A program made the position numbers and the translations under genes. This document shows positions 43,322 to 51,761 of a stretch of DNA of 64,000 nucleotides, piece after piece (position 1 is the stretch's first letter; every line of letters starts with the position of its first letter). Location of the stretch: the NCBI RefSeq assembly GCF_011601265.1, contig NZ_JAAOLX010000002.1:1-64000 (forward strand), read 5' to 3'. Under the pieces are notes generated by a model. The model made no database searches. It was given only the letters and a program-made list of their open reading frames with translations, and was not told where the DNA came from. This DNA is from Iodobacter violaceini (lineage in GTDB: Bacteria; Pseudomonadota; Gammaproteobacteria; Burkholderiales; Chitinibacteraceae).

Positions 43322-46113
43322 TTGGTCTTGCCTTGCTGCAGGCCTGCAAAAAATAGCATCGATGCTGCCAAGACCGCCGCTGCAGATCCTAAATCGGTTA
43401 CTTATGGCGAGTCGAAATCGGATGGCGATATCAACTTGCAATCGGCGCTGGATGAGAGCGAGCAGCACAGCAAAAATAGCAGCTCCAGCTGGGGCGCTGG
43501 GGTGGCTATTACGATGGCCAAGGCAGCGCCAGCTATGGCTTTACGGCCAACGGCAGCCTGAGCCGAGGCCATGCCGACGGCAAAGATACTGCTCAGCAAA
43601 ACAGCCATATCAACGCTGGTAAAACCCTGACGCTGGACTCCGGCAACGACACCCGCGTAGAAGGGGCTGTAGTCAGCGGCAATAAAATCATTGCCGACAT
43701 CGGCGGCGATTTAAAACTCGCCAGCCGCCAGGATACCTGCCAGTTTGACAGCAAGCAGACCAGTGCAAGCGCGAGCGTTACGGCGAGGGTAGGCGTATCG
43801 GGCAGCGCCAGCTTTAGCCAAGATAAAACCAAATCTGATTATGCGGCTGTGCAAGAACAAAGCGGCTTGTTTGCAGGCAAAGATGGCTTTGAGATCAAGG
43901 TTAAAAAGAATACCGACCTGAACGGCGCGGTGATCGCCAGCAAATCGGCGGACAACACCCTGAGCACCGGCACGCTCACGCAAAAAGACATCAACAACCA
44001 CGCCGAATACAGCGCCAGCAGTATCGGCATTGGTGGTGGCTTTAGCATGGGCGGTACGGATAAAAAGGCCGATGATGGCAGTGCCCCAAGTAGCGATCAA
44101 GCCGCAAGCACTTCGGGCAATAAGCTTTACAATGCAGGCCCAAGTGGCGTGACGGCCACTGCGCCTGTCGCCCTTAGCGCTGGAGACAATGGCACGAGCA
44201 CCACCAAAAGCGCCATCGCCACCGCCAAAATCACCATCACCGACGAAGCCAAACAAAAAGAGCTGACCGGTAAAACTGCCGCCGAAACCATCGCCAGCCT
44301 GAGCCGCGACACCGATGGCGCGCAGCAGCAACTCGCTAACGATTTTAAATCGGAAAAAATCAACGAGCTATTCAGCGCCACCAAAACCTTCCTGCAAGAA
44401 GGCAACACCTTTATGGCCAACCGCACGGCTGAGGCGGATGCGGCGAAGAAAGCACTGGACGGCACAACGGCCAGCTTAAAAGCAGAACAAGCCAAGCCAC
44501 AAGATCAGCAAAATCAGGCGCTGATCCGCCAGCTGGATGCTCAAATAACGAGTCTGGGCGAGCAAAAAACCGAAGCAGATAGATGGACACCCGGAGGAGA
44601 CTACGGCCGCGCCATGACCGCACTGCAAGCCGCAGTGGGCGGTAATGTCAGCGGCGGCGTAACGGGTTTGGTGCAAAACGCCTCTGTGGCTTACCTGCAA
44701 AGTATCGGCGCTGAAAAGATCAAAGACATCGCCGACAGCTTCCAGACGAAGAAGGGAGAAGAAAACCAAACCAGCCAAAACGTCCGCGCCGCCCTGCACG
44801 CCATCGCCTCCTGCGCCGGAGCGGCAGTCTCAGCCAGCAACTGCAGCAGCGCCGCCGTGGGCGCGGCATCGAGTGTTGTCATCAACAACGTCTTATCAGA
44901 AATTGAAAACACCAATGCAGATAAGATGAAGGCCAGCGAGAAGGAGAAACGTAAGAATCTGGTTGGCTCCATCATCACCGGCATTGCTGTGGCCACGGAT
45001 GGCAATGCAGCAGCGGCGAATAATGCGGCGCAGATTGAGATGGAGAATAATTTTTTAAGTCGTAGCGAAAAGAAAGAGCTTATTGCTGCAGAAAAAGCAT
45101 GCAATGTCACAAATAGTGGCAGTTGTAAAAAAGCTGAAGAGCTCAAGACTACCGATAAAAAGCGTGATCTCTCTTTAAAAGCAGCAATTGATAGCTGTAA
45201 TATACAAGGAGCATGCCAAGAAATCGCTGCGGTAACGAAAGCCGTATTAATTGATCAGCAGAATCAACTGGCTGAATTAATTAAAGCGGGTACAGGTGGT
45301 TGCTCTGTTGTAGTACAGAACTGCACACCTGAAAAATATCAAGATATTATTGATACTAAGAAAGCATTGATTGCTAAGGCCGAGCAGGAGGTCGCTACAA
45401 TCAATCAACTAGGTATAAGCTCTATTCGGTACTCAAAAGTAGGCGAGCCTGCATTAGATCCGGTTATTGTTGAAGATGTTCTCATCCCATTATTTAAGGT
45501 TGGTGGCACGCTTACGAAAGCCGCAGTGGGTAATTTAGTTGCTAAAAATATAGAAGCAAAAGCATTAGCAAAATTAGAAGCTGAAACGATTGCAAAGACC
45601 AGAGTTGAGCTTAATTCTGGCCGGGATGCCGAGAATTTTTTGGTGAATAAATGGTTTGATTTGCAAGGTAAAGCAGCGCAAGTTCGTTTGGATGCAAACC
45701 TGAATGTTTTGAATGAGAAAGGACATTTGCCAGGTAATTTAGCGACGGCGACAATACGTGTTGATGGGAAAATGCCCGTTGAAGTTAAGGCGTATTCTGG
45801 TTTTGGGAACGATGCAAATAGCGTGGTTAATGGCTTTGCTACTCTTCCTGCGGAGAGTAAGCGAATTCTGAAGCCGTTAGTTGTTTTTGAGTCGAAAATT
45901 GATCGTGCTGTTGATACGGAGTATAAAATATTAGAGAATTTTTCTCAGCAATATAAAATGAATAATAAAGTAAGTGCTACAGTAGATTTGTTTACTGAGC
46001 GTTCACCATGCGTGGGCTGTACGGATGTAATTTCTAGACAATTTTTAGAATTATTCCCAAATGTTGAGGTGCGCGTTTATCATAATAATGGGAAAATTAT
46101 TGCTTATAAATAA
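43322..46113 (+). pseudogene. cdiA: 3' fragment of CdiA with deaminase toxin, frameshifted
   Basis: This is the C-terminal part of a two-partner-secreted CDI exoprotein without the signal, TPS and filament domains. Haemagglutinin-repeat sequence starts near 43335 in one frame (SKNSSSSWGAGVAI). After a one-base loss near 43509 it continues in the frame that stays open from 43480 to 46113 (YDGQGSASYGFTANGS, then SRQDTCQFDSKQTSA and LNGAVIASKSADNTLSTGTL). A VENN-like boundary, QIEMENNFLS, lies near 45040, where GC drops sharply. The last ~125 residues are a deaminase-fold toxin: VEVKAYSG, the D-T-E site (usually H/C-x-E) in VDTEYKILENF, and TERSPCVGCTDVISRQF with the zinc PCxxC. It resembles Toxin-deaminase PF14424 (BURPS668_1122 type). 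A start near 43849 would give a 754-residue ORF, but with no sensible promoter. Confidence 0.8.
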
Positions 46114-46206
46114 GGGCGAGTCATTAGTGTCCAAGCACCAGTTCCGAAAAAGGCTCCTATATGGCCTTCTTTGCCTGAAAAACAAAATTACTTAATTAAT
46201 AAATGA
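46111..46206 (+). other. In-frame tail after the deaminase toxin stop
   Basis: After the TAA at 46111-46113 the same frame stays open for 30 codons (GRVISVQAPVPKKAPIWPSL and on) to a TGA 6 nt before the next ATG. This tail aligns with the one after the second toxin remnant at 47312-47446, so it was probably coding before the stop arose. Confidence 0.6.
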
Positions 46207-46212
46207 GGTTGT

Positions 46213-46689
46213 ATGTTTCCTTGTTCAAGTATTGATGATTTAACGTCTGATGATGTTTATTTATTTAATAGCTGTAACCCTGTCTATTTGGAATTATTGA
46301 AATGTTATTCATCCATTTTTGACTATGATGTAATGAATGAACTTGTTGATGAAGAGGTCTTTAACTATGGGTATCTATTTTGGTGGGTAATAAATGAAAC
46401 TTGGGAGTTGTATGGGAAAATAAACCCTGCAATTCCGATGAGATGGTTGGCTATATCTAAACGAGCTTTGCAATGGGATTATATGCCAGGTAATTTTCAC
46501 CCATGGGCATTAGCTATTTTAGAATCTTTTGATTTGCCGCGTTATCAAGCGGCTTATCATTTACCTTTGGATGAGTTTACTGCTATTGAGCAAGATTTAC
46601 CGGTTGTGCTGGAGGGTTTACGTAACTACCCAAAAGAAAACCTGGCTGAACCAATGGATGAAGATAATTGGGGTTTGGTTGATCAATGA
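46213..46689 (+). CDS. Candidate CDI immunity protein, copy A
   Basis: This 158-residue acidic, Trp-rich soluble protein has no known family that I recognise. It starts 99 nt after the deaminase toxin stop, with TGAGG before the ATG, the normal place for a cdiI gene, so it is the likely cognate immunity protein. Residues 85-158 (from SKRALQWDYMP to the end) are nearly identical to those of the gene at 47447-47947, whereas the N-terminal halves differ strongly. This is the pattern of immunity genes that diversified with their toxins. Confidence 0.75.
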   Translation: MFPCSSIDDLTSDDVYLFNSCNPVYLELLKCYSSIFDYDVMNELVDEEVFNYGYLFWWVINETWELYGKINPAIPMRWLAISKRALQWDYMPGNFHPWALAILESFDLPRYQAAYHLPLDEFTAIEQDLPVVLEGLRNYPKENLAEPMDEDNWGLVDQ

Positions 46690-46884
46690 AAAAAAGCAGG
46701 GTCAGATACCGTCTTGCAAGCCAAGGTTTTCAACCCCGAAATGGGCATCAAACGGTACGCCTGATTTCACAATTCCATAAATCAAATGCACTGGTTTGCG
46801 CATGGCCGCCCCGACGACTGTTTTGAGCAGGTACTGCATTGCAGAAATTTAGTTAATTTTTTTGTTGTATTGCAAGACTTGACC
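46459..46884. repeat. Direct repeat, copy A
   Basis: About 430 bp covering the 3' half of immunity gene A, its stop and the IS110-type tail recur at 47717-48152 with high identity and a few small indels. The offset is about 1,260 bp. Confidence 0.85.
46702..46831 (-). mobile_element. IS110-family transposase C-terminal remnant, copy A
   Basis: On the minus strand the sequence encodes KTVVGAAMRKPVHLIYGIVK and ends in LQDGI-stop, the usual end of IS110/IS116/IS902 transposases. The rest of the element is missing. Confidence 0.55.
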
Positions 46885-46961
46885 CCCATTTTTTCTTTAT
46901 TCATTTTATGAAGAATCTTTCTTTAACTCAAAAAGAGAAATTTTAATAGTGAGATAGACAA

Positions 46962-47297
46962 ATGGGAATGACTTATATTATAGGTATAAATTCAGATAAT
47001 TCTGATGAATTATTAAGCGTTGACGTCAATTCGGCCACTGATAGTTGTATTTCTGAGCTGCTATCATTTGCTCTTGAAAAAAAACACTCAGAGATTTTCG
47101 ATAAAATAACAGAACAAATAATTTTTGTGAGATTTGATGAGTTAACAGAAGAAGAGTTTCGTGTCGTTAAGAAAGAAATAGATAGTGTTATATTAAGGCC
47201 TGATTTGCCTGAAAATTTTAAATTAGGTGTGCATTGGTGGCTGGAACTAATCAAACCTATTATGGGCTTGGATAGTAGGAATATAGACGTGGGTTAG
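46962..47297 (+). CDS. Small low-GC protein, candidate immunity gene
   Basis: This 111-residue acidic protein starts MGMTYIIGINSDNSDELLS. No family is recognised. It lies between the IS remnant and the leftover end of a second toxin, in the place where an unrelated immunity gene from an older CDI module would be. GAGATAG precedes the ATG. Its 3' end is at the junction with the toxin tail, so it may be truncated. Confidence 0.55.
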   Translation: MGMTYIIGINSDNSDELLSVDVNSATDSCISELLSFALEKKHSEIFDKITEQIIFVRFDELTEEEFRVVKKEIDSVILRPDLPENFKLGVHWWLELIKPIMGLDSRNIDVG

Positions 47298-47371
47298 GTT
47301 CAGGGGCCGGGGTTTATCACAACAATGGGAAAGTGATTGCAGATAAAGATGGCCGCCTTGTTTCTTTTTAA
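47298..47371 (+). pseudogene. Terminal remnant of a second CdiA toxin
   Basis: The frame at 47312-47371 encodes VYHNNGKVIADKDGRLVSF-stop. It matches the end of the deaminase toxin at 46060-46113 (VYHNNGKIIAYK-stop). Only the last 19 codons survive, joined directly to unrelated sequence at about 47309. It is followed by immunity gene B, as a complete toxin would be. Confidence 0.75.
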
Positions 47372-47446
47372 GCACCATTATCTAATCCTAAAATCAACAT
47401 TATAGCCAACCCTACCGTGGCAATAAGCAGAGTTATAGAGGCACAT

Positions 47447-47947
47447 ATGATTAAAAATATTCAAGTGCAAGCATTGATTCATAATGAGATGTATCAGTTC
47501 GAAACATGCACTCCTGTGTATTTAGATTTACTCTTATATTATGCAGAACTGTATGATTCTGGTTCGTACGAAAAGCGTATTGAAGTGCAAGAGCACCACT
47601 GGTTATTGGCTAGGCAAGATATATATTCTGCAAGTTTCTGGTGGAGTATGAATGAAGGTTTGGAATCATTTTTTAAGCCTAACCCTGAATTGCCGATTCA
47701 TTGGTTGGCTCACTCGAAACGAGCTTTGCAATGGGATTATATGCCAAGTAATTTTCACTCATGGGCATTAGCTATTTTAGAGTCTTTTGATTTGCCTCGT
47801 TATCAAGCGGCTTATCATTTGCCCTTGGATGAGTTGACTGCTATTGAGCAGGATTTGTCGGTTGTGCTGGAGGGTTTACGTAACTACCCAAAAGAAAACC
47901 TGGCTGAACCAATGGATGAAGATAATTGGGGATTGGTTGATCAATGA
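47447..47947 (+). CDS. Candidate CDI immunity protein, copy B
   Basis: This 166-residue paralogue of the gene at 46213-46689 is nearly identical over its last ~75 residues (SKRALQWDYMPSNFHSWALA onward) but has a different N-terminal half. I chose the ATG at 47447 with AGAGG 5 nt upstream; the frame runs back to a GTG at 47417 and beyond into the toxin remnant's tail. Its cognate toxin is now only the 19-codon remnant before it, so it is an orphan immunity gene. Confidence 0.75.
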   Translation: MIKNIQVQALIHNEMYQFETCTPVYLDLLLYYAELYDSGSYEKRIEVQEHHWLLARQDIYSASFWWSMNEGLESFFKPNPELPIHWLAHSKRALQWDYMPSNFHSWALAILESFDLPRYQAAYHLPLDELTAIEQDLSVVLEGLRNYPKENLAEPMDEDNWGLVDQ

Positions 47948-48152
47948 AAAAAAGCGAGGGTCAGATACCGTCTTGCAAGTCAAGGTTTTCAATCCCGAAA
48001 TGGGCATCAAACGGTATGCCTGATTTCACAATTCCATAAATCAAATGCACTGGTTTGCGCATGGCCGCCCCGACGACTGTTTTGAGCAGGGAGGGGCAGG
48101 TATTGCATTGCAAAAATTTAGTTAATTTTTTGTTGTATTGCAAGACCTGGCC
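47717..48152. repeat. Direct repeat, copy B
   Basis: This is the second copy of the repeat at 46459-46884. Differences include GCGAGGGTCAG for GCAGGGTCAG after the stop and an extra GAGGGGCAGG block near 48091. Confidence 0.85.
47961..48094 (-). mobile_element. IS110-family transposase C-terminal remnant, copy B
   Basis: This is the same transposase tail as copy A (GAAMRKPVHLIYGIVKSGIP to LQDGI-stop), again with the 5' part missing. It was copied together with the immunity gene. Confidence 0.55.
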
Positions 48153-48200
48153 CTTGCTTCGCAACCGGTGTTTAACCGCAACGCACTGCCTGCAAAGCAG

Positions 48201-48809
48201 TCAGAAGCGGTGATCAGGTATGCCGCAGTTGCGGATGCTGCCCCATGAAACCCATGCGGGGCCGCGGCAGAAGGAGCAATAGATTTCGTTGTAGTGATAG
48301 CCTGCGTTAATCAGTTGGAAAATCAGGCGGCTGAGTGTCATTTCGCGGCTCCACCAGCGGTTTCTGATGGTGATCACGTCTACGTTTACAGTTGGGTCTT
48401 GCACCAGTGTTTCAAGATTGTCGTAAGAAAGGCCGCGCTGGCCGTCGTAGCAGCAGTCTATGATTTTATCCAGCGTGGCAATGCCAGTTACGCCATCGCA
48501 GTGATAGCCTTCAAATTTAGTCAGGTTGTAATCGTAGCACTCTGCTCCCGCCGCGATTCTTTCTACTACGCCTGCTGGCCGGTTTGCACCACGGCCACAG
48601 TTGTAGAAAGTGGTGGTGAGGGTGCTCCCATGCGGTGCAAAGAAAGAAATTGCGGTGCCAGCGGGCACGGTGAATGTTCTGCTGAAAGTGTTGCCAAACA
48701 GCAGCTGCTCACCATGCGCCGTAATCATGGCATCGTTGTGATGCCGGTTGCCGTTGTTATCAGAGAAAACATACAGCTGATCATTTAAAGCTCTTTTTCC
48801 TGCAGGCAT
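48201..48809 (-). CDS. Putative Stv-like protein, partner of the toxin-like gene
   Basis: This 202-residue protein has no signal peptide. The N-terminal part has ITAHGEQLLFGNTFSRTFTV followed by PAGTAISFFAPHGSTL, which resembles the putative 'adhesin Stv' domain found with polymorphic toxins. The C-terminal half is rich in Cys, Trp and Tyr and is unfamiliar. It starts 29 nt after the stop of the Ntox30-like gene on the same strand, so the two form an operon. It could be an effector domain, an adaptor or an immunity protein; the sequence does not decide. Confidence 0.6.
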   Translation of the reverse strand: MPAGKRALNDQLYVFSDNNGNRHHNDAMITAHGEQLLFGNTFSRTFTVPAGTAISFFAPHGSTLTTTFYNCGRGANRPAGVVERIAAGAECYDYNLTKFEGYHCDGVTGIATLDKIIDCCYDGQRGLSYDNLETLVQDPTVNVDVITIRNRWWSREMTLSRLIFQLINAGYHYNEIYCSFCRGPAWVSWGSIRNCGIPDHRF

Positions 48810-48838
48810 GGTGCACTCCGGCCAAGGTGGGGAATGGG

Positions 48839-49327
48839 CTATGGATTGTTGATCACAATATGGCTAAGCCCAACTTTTAATGGTGTACTGCAGCGGCTCC
48901 AGAATGTAGGAGGAGTGTAGTTGGCGTGCAGGGCGGGGAAATCAGAAACCAGCTGACGTGACATCATAAAATCTCTGCCGCATTGCACGCGCATGGTCCA
49001 TGCGCCTGCGCCCACATGCCCGGCAACAGCACCTGCATCTGGCTCGTGCCCGTGCACCTGCCACTGCACTCCATTTGTATCTGTCCATGTAAATTTGAAG
49101 CCATGCTGTGATCTGGGCTCAAATTCAAAAATATTCTGCAGCCCGGCAGGGATGGCTGCCAGGATATTGGCGCAGGTTCCACCGCCATCAATCACGCCAG
49201 GCGTTAAGGGGTTTACATGCGCTTGTACCAGCAGCTCAAAATCGTATTTTGTTTGTGCGGTGGTTTTAACCGCCCCTGTGGGAACCCATTGGTCTGATCC
49301 AAACAGATCGGCTAAGCCTTCAGGCAT
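48839..49327 (-). CDS. Ntox30-like polymorphic toxin domain protein
   Basis: This 162-residue protein matches the pattern I know for polymorphic toxin type 30, a predicted RNase of the BECR fold: SQHGFKFTWTDTNGVQWQVH, then HEPDAGAVAGHVGAGAW with MRVQCGRDFM, and a C-terminal SHIVIN resembling the conserved T/S-H-I-P-I. Here the domain stands alone, without a secretion or delivery region. AGGAAC precedes the ATG. This would be a free-standing effector or a captured toxin domain. The assignment is from memory of the family and is moderate. Confidence 0.6.
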   Translation of the reverse strand: MPEGLADLFGSDQWVPTGAVKTTAQTKYDFELLVQAHVNPLTPGVIDGGGTCANILAAIPAGLQNIFEFEPRSQHGFKFTWTDTNGVQWQVHGHEPDAGAVAGHVGAGAWTMRVQCGRDFMMSRQLVSDFPALHANYTPPTFWSRCSTPLKVGLSHIVINNP

Positions 49328-49627
49328 TTTATTGTTCCTGCATTGAATGCCAGTACCGATATTATCTGCAATGGCGTGTAAGTGGATGATGTGTATTTAT
49401 TAAGTTTGATTAATTATATTAGTCACAAAATATAATATTAGAGTAATCATTTGTGGTGAGTCAGGCAGAATGATGGGCTTACTGATTTGCTGAAGCAGAT
49501 CCATTATTTATGAATGAAGATATGCGGGCATGTAGTGCAGATGGCGGAGGCATTGCAGAAGTTTTTGGCCGCAGCAGATAAGCCGGTAGGCGTTTGAAAT
49601 GCTGTTGACGTTGAATCGGTGCAATAA
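49328..49627. other. AT-rich intergenic region
   Basis: It separates the toxin-like pair from ettA. It probably holds the promoter of the pair on the minus strand. A 110-codon minus-strand frame over 49479-49811 is a shadow reaching into ettA. Nothing else is seen. Confidence 0.5.
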
Positions 49628-49655
49628 AAAACGGGAAGCCATGGCTTCCCGTTTT
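49628..49655 (-). terminator. Terminator after ettA
   Basis: AAAACGGGAAGCC and GGCTTCCCGTTTT form a 13-bp perfect stem with a 2-nt centre, followed on the minus strand by a T run. Confidence 0.88.
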
Positions 49656-49662
49656 AGCTTTT

Positions 49663-51333
49663 TTAGCGGCTGATTGGCTTGTAACGAATGCGTTTTGGTT
49701 TAGCGCCTTCTTCACCCAAACGTTTTTTCTTGTCGGCTTCGTATTCCTGATAGTTGCCGTCAAAGAATTGCCATTTGGAATCGCCTTCACATGCCAGGAT
49801 GTGTGTAGCAATCCGATCCAGGAACCAGCGATCGTGCGAGATCACCATTACACAACCGGCGAATTCCAACAGCGCGTCTTCCAGCGCGCGCAGGGTTTCG
49901 ATATCCAGATCGTTGGATGGCTCATCCAGCAGCAAGACATTGCCACCGGCAATCAGTGTTTTGGCCAGATGCAGGCGGCCGCGCTCGCCGCCGGATAATT
50001 GGCTGACAATCTTTTGCTGATCCGCACCTTTAAAGTTAAACCGGCCGATATAGGCGCGGCTGGATGTTTCGTAGCGGCCCACAGTCAGAATATCGTGGCC
50101 GCCGGAAATTACTTCAAAGACGGATTTATTGCCATCGCCCAAGGCTTCACGGTTTTGATCCACATAGGCCATTTTGGTGGTCGTGCCGATTTTAACCGTG
50201 CCGCTGTCGGGTTGCTCAAGGCCTGCCAGCATTTTAAAGAGGGTGGATTTACCCGCGCCGTTTGGCCCGATAATCCCCACAATTGCGCCAGGTGGTACTT
50301 TAAAGCTGAGGTCATCAATCAATAAGCGATCGCCAAAGGCTTTGCTGACGTTTTCGAATTCCACCACTTCATTACCCAGGCGCTCGGCCACAGGAATAAA
50401 GATTTCCTGAGTTTCATTACGCTTTTGATAATCCTGGCTATTGAGCTCTTCAAAGCGGGCAATCCGTGATTTGGATTTGGCCTGACGCGCTTTAGGATTT
50501 TGGCGAACCCATTCCAATTCTTTCTTAATGGTTTTTTGGCGGGCAGATTCTTGCGATTCTTCCACTTTCAGGCGGTCTTGCTTTTGATCCAGCCAGCTGG
50601 AGTAATTGCCTTTCCATGGAATACCGTGGCCGCGATCAAGCTCTAAAATCCATTCGGCGGCGTTATCCAGGAAGTAGCGATCGTGCGTTACGGCCACAAC
50701 AGTGCCCGGGAAGCGGCAGAGGAATTGCTCGAGCCATTCTACGGATTCTGCATCCAGGTGATTGGTTGGCTCGTCCAGCAGCAACATATCCGGCTTGGAT
50801 AGCAACAGCTTGCAAAGCGCTACACGGCGCTTTTCACCACCAGACAGATTGCCAATGATGGCATCCCATGCCGGCAGGCGCAGCGCATCTGCGGCGATTT
50901 CTAACTGCAGCTCGGCATTGTCGCCGGATCCGGCAGAAATAATGGCTTCCAGGCGGGCTTGCTCTTCGGCCAATGCATCAAAATCAGCGTCCGGATCGGC
51001 ATAGGCTACATACACGGCTTCCAGCTTGGCTTGTGCTTCAAATACTTCACCAAGGCCGGATTCCACTTCTTCACGCACTGTTTTAAGCGGATCAAGCTGT
51101 GGCTCTTGTGGCAGATAGCCAATATTCAGGCCCGGCATTGGCGTGGCCTCGCCAATAATATCTTTATCAATACCGGCCATAATTTTAAGCACGGTCGATT
51201 TACCCGAGCCATTTAAACCTAAAACGCCAATTTTTGCGCCAGGGAAAAAGCTCAGTGAGATATCTTTTAAAATTTGGCGCTTAGGCGGGACAATTTTCCC
51301 AACGCGATTCATGCTGAAAACATATTGAGCCAT
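49663..51333 (-). CDS. ettA: Energy-dependent translational throttle protein (ABC-F)
   Basis: EttA is a ribosome-binding ABC-F ATPase that gates entry of the ribosome into elongation according to ATP/ADP level. The 556 residues (E. coli 555) hold two ABC domains: Walker A GLNGSGKS and GPNGAGKS, signatures LSGGEKRR and LSGGERGR, and Walker B LLLDEPTNHLD and LLLDEPSNDLD. Between them lies the arm and the P-site tRNA-interaction linker (WVRQNPKARQAKSKSRI). It starts MAQYVFSMNRVGKIVPPKR, the EttA opening. It is monocistronic. Confidence 0.97.
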   Translation of the reverse strand: MAQYVFSMNRVGKIVPPKRQILKDISLSFFPGAKIGVLGLNGSGKSTVLKIMAGIDKDIIGEATPMPGLNIGYLPQEPQLDPLKTVREEVESGLGEVFEAQAKLEAVYVAYADPDADFDALAEEQARLEAIISAGSGDNAELQLEIAADALRLPAWDAIIGNLSGGEKRRVALCKLLLSKPDMLLLDEPTNHLDAESVEWLEQFLCRFPGTVVAVTHDRYFLDNAAEWILELDRGHGIPWKGNYSSWLDQKQDRLKVEESQESARQKTIKKELEWVRQNPKARQAKSKSRIARFEELNSQDYQKRNETQEIFIPVAERLGNEVVEFENVSKAFGDRLLIDDLSFKVPPGAIVGIIGPNGAGKSTLFKMLAGLEQPDSGTVKIGTTTKMAYVDQNREALGDGNKSVFEVISGGHDILTVGRYETSSRAYIGRFNFKGADQQKIVSQLSGGERGRLHLAKTLIAGGNVLLLDEPSNDLDIETLRALEDALLEFAGCVMVISHDRWFLDRIATHILACEGDSKWQFFDGNYQEYEADKKKRLGEEGAKPKRIRYKPISR

Positions 51334-51761
51334 TTGTTTTCCTTTTATAAGAGGGTAAATAGGGTGTGGGCAGCGAGGTATTTTCTGCCAATGGGCATAA
51401 GCATATCATTCATGCCCAATAAACACTGCTTTGGCAGGTGTTTGGGGATAAAAATAGAGCCGCGCAGCGGGTATGAATGCTTTATTCAATGCTGTTGAAA
51501 TGCATAACATCAACCCACAGCCGCTTTATGGCGGGCGAATAAATAATCTTCTCATCAGTGTATAACCAAGCCCTCATCCGAAGCGCCCTATTTACATTTG
51601 TGAGGATTGCTGCGATTTTGCGGCTGCGCAGCACTGCAATGCCAAATCCTTGTGGATGTTTGCCTGGCCAGATGCCTGCTGCGTTACAGACGACATAAGC
51701 ATCCATGCAGTAGTACAAAGTGAAACAGCGTGCAGTCGCGTGGCCTAAGACAAGATCAAAG
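51334..51761. other. Intergenic region with an unproven frame
   Basis: A minus-strand frame ends at 51482 and is open back to 51808, overlapping the next gene by about 47 nt. Its middle part (AGIWPGKHPQGFGIAVLRS) reads like protein, but there is no good start or ribosome-binding site. It could be a decayed gene. No terminator, RNA or repeat was identified. Confidence 0.35.
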
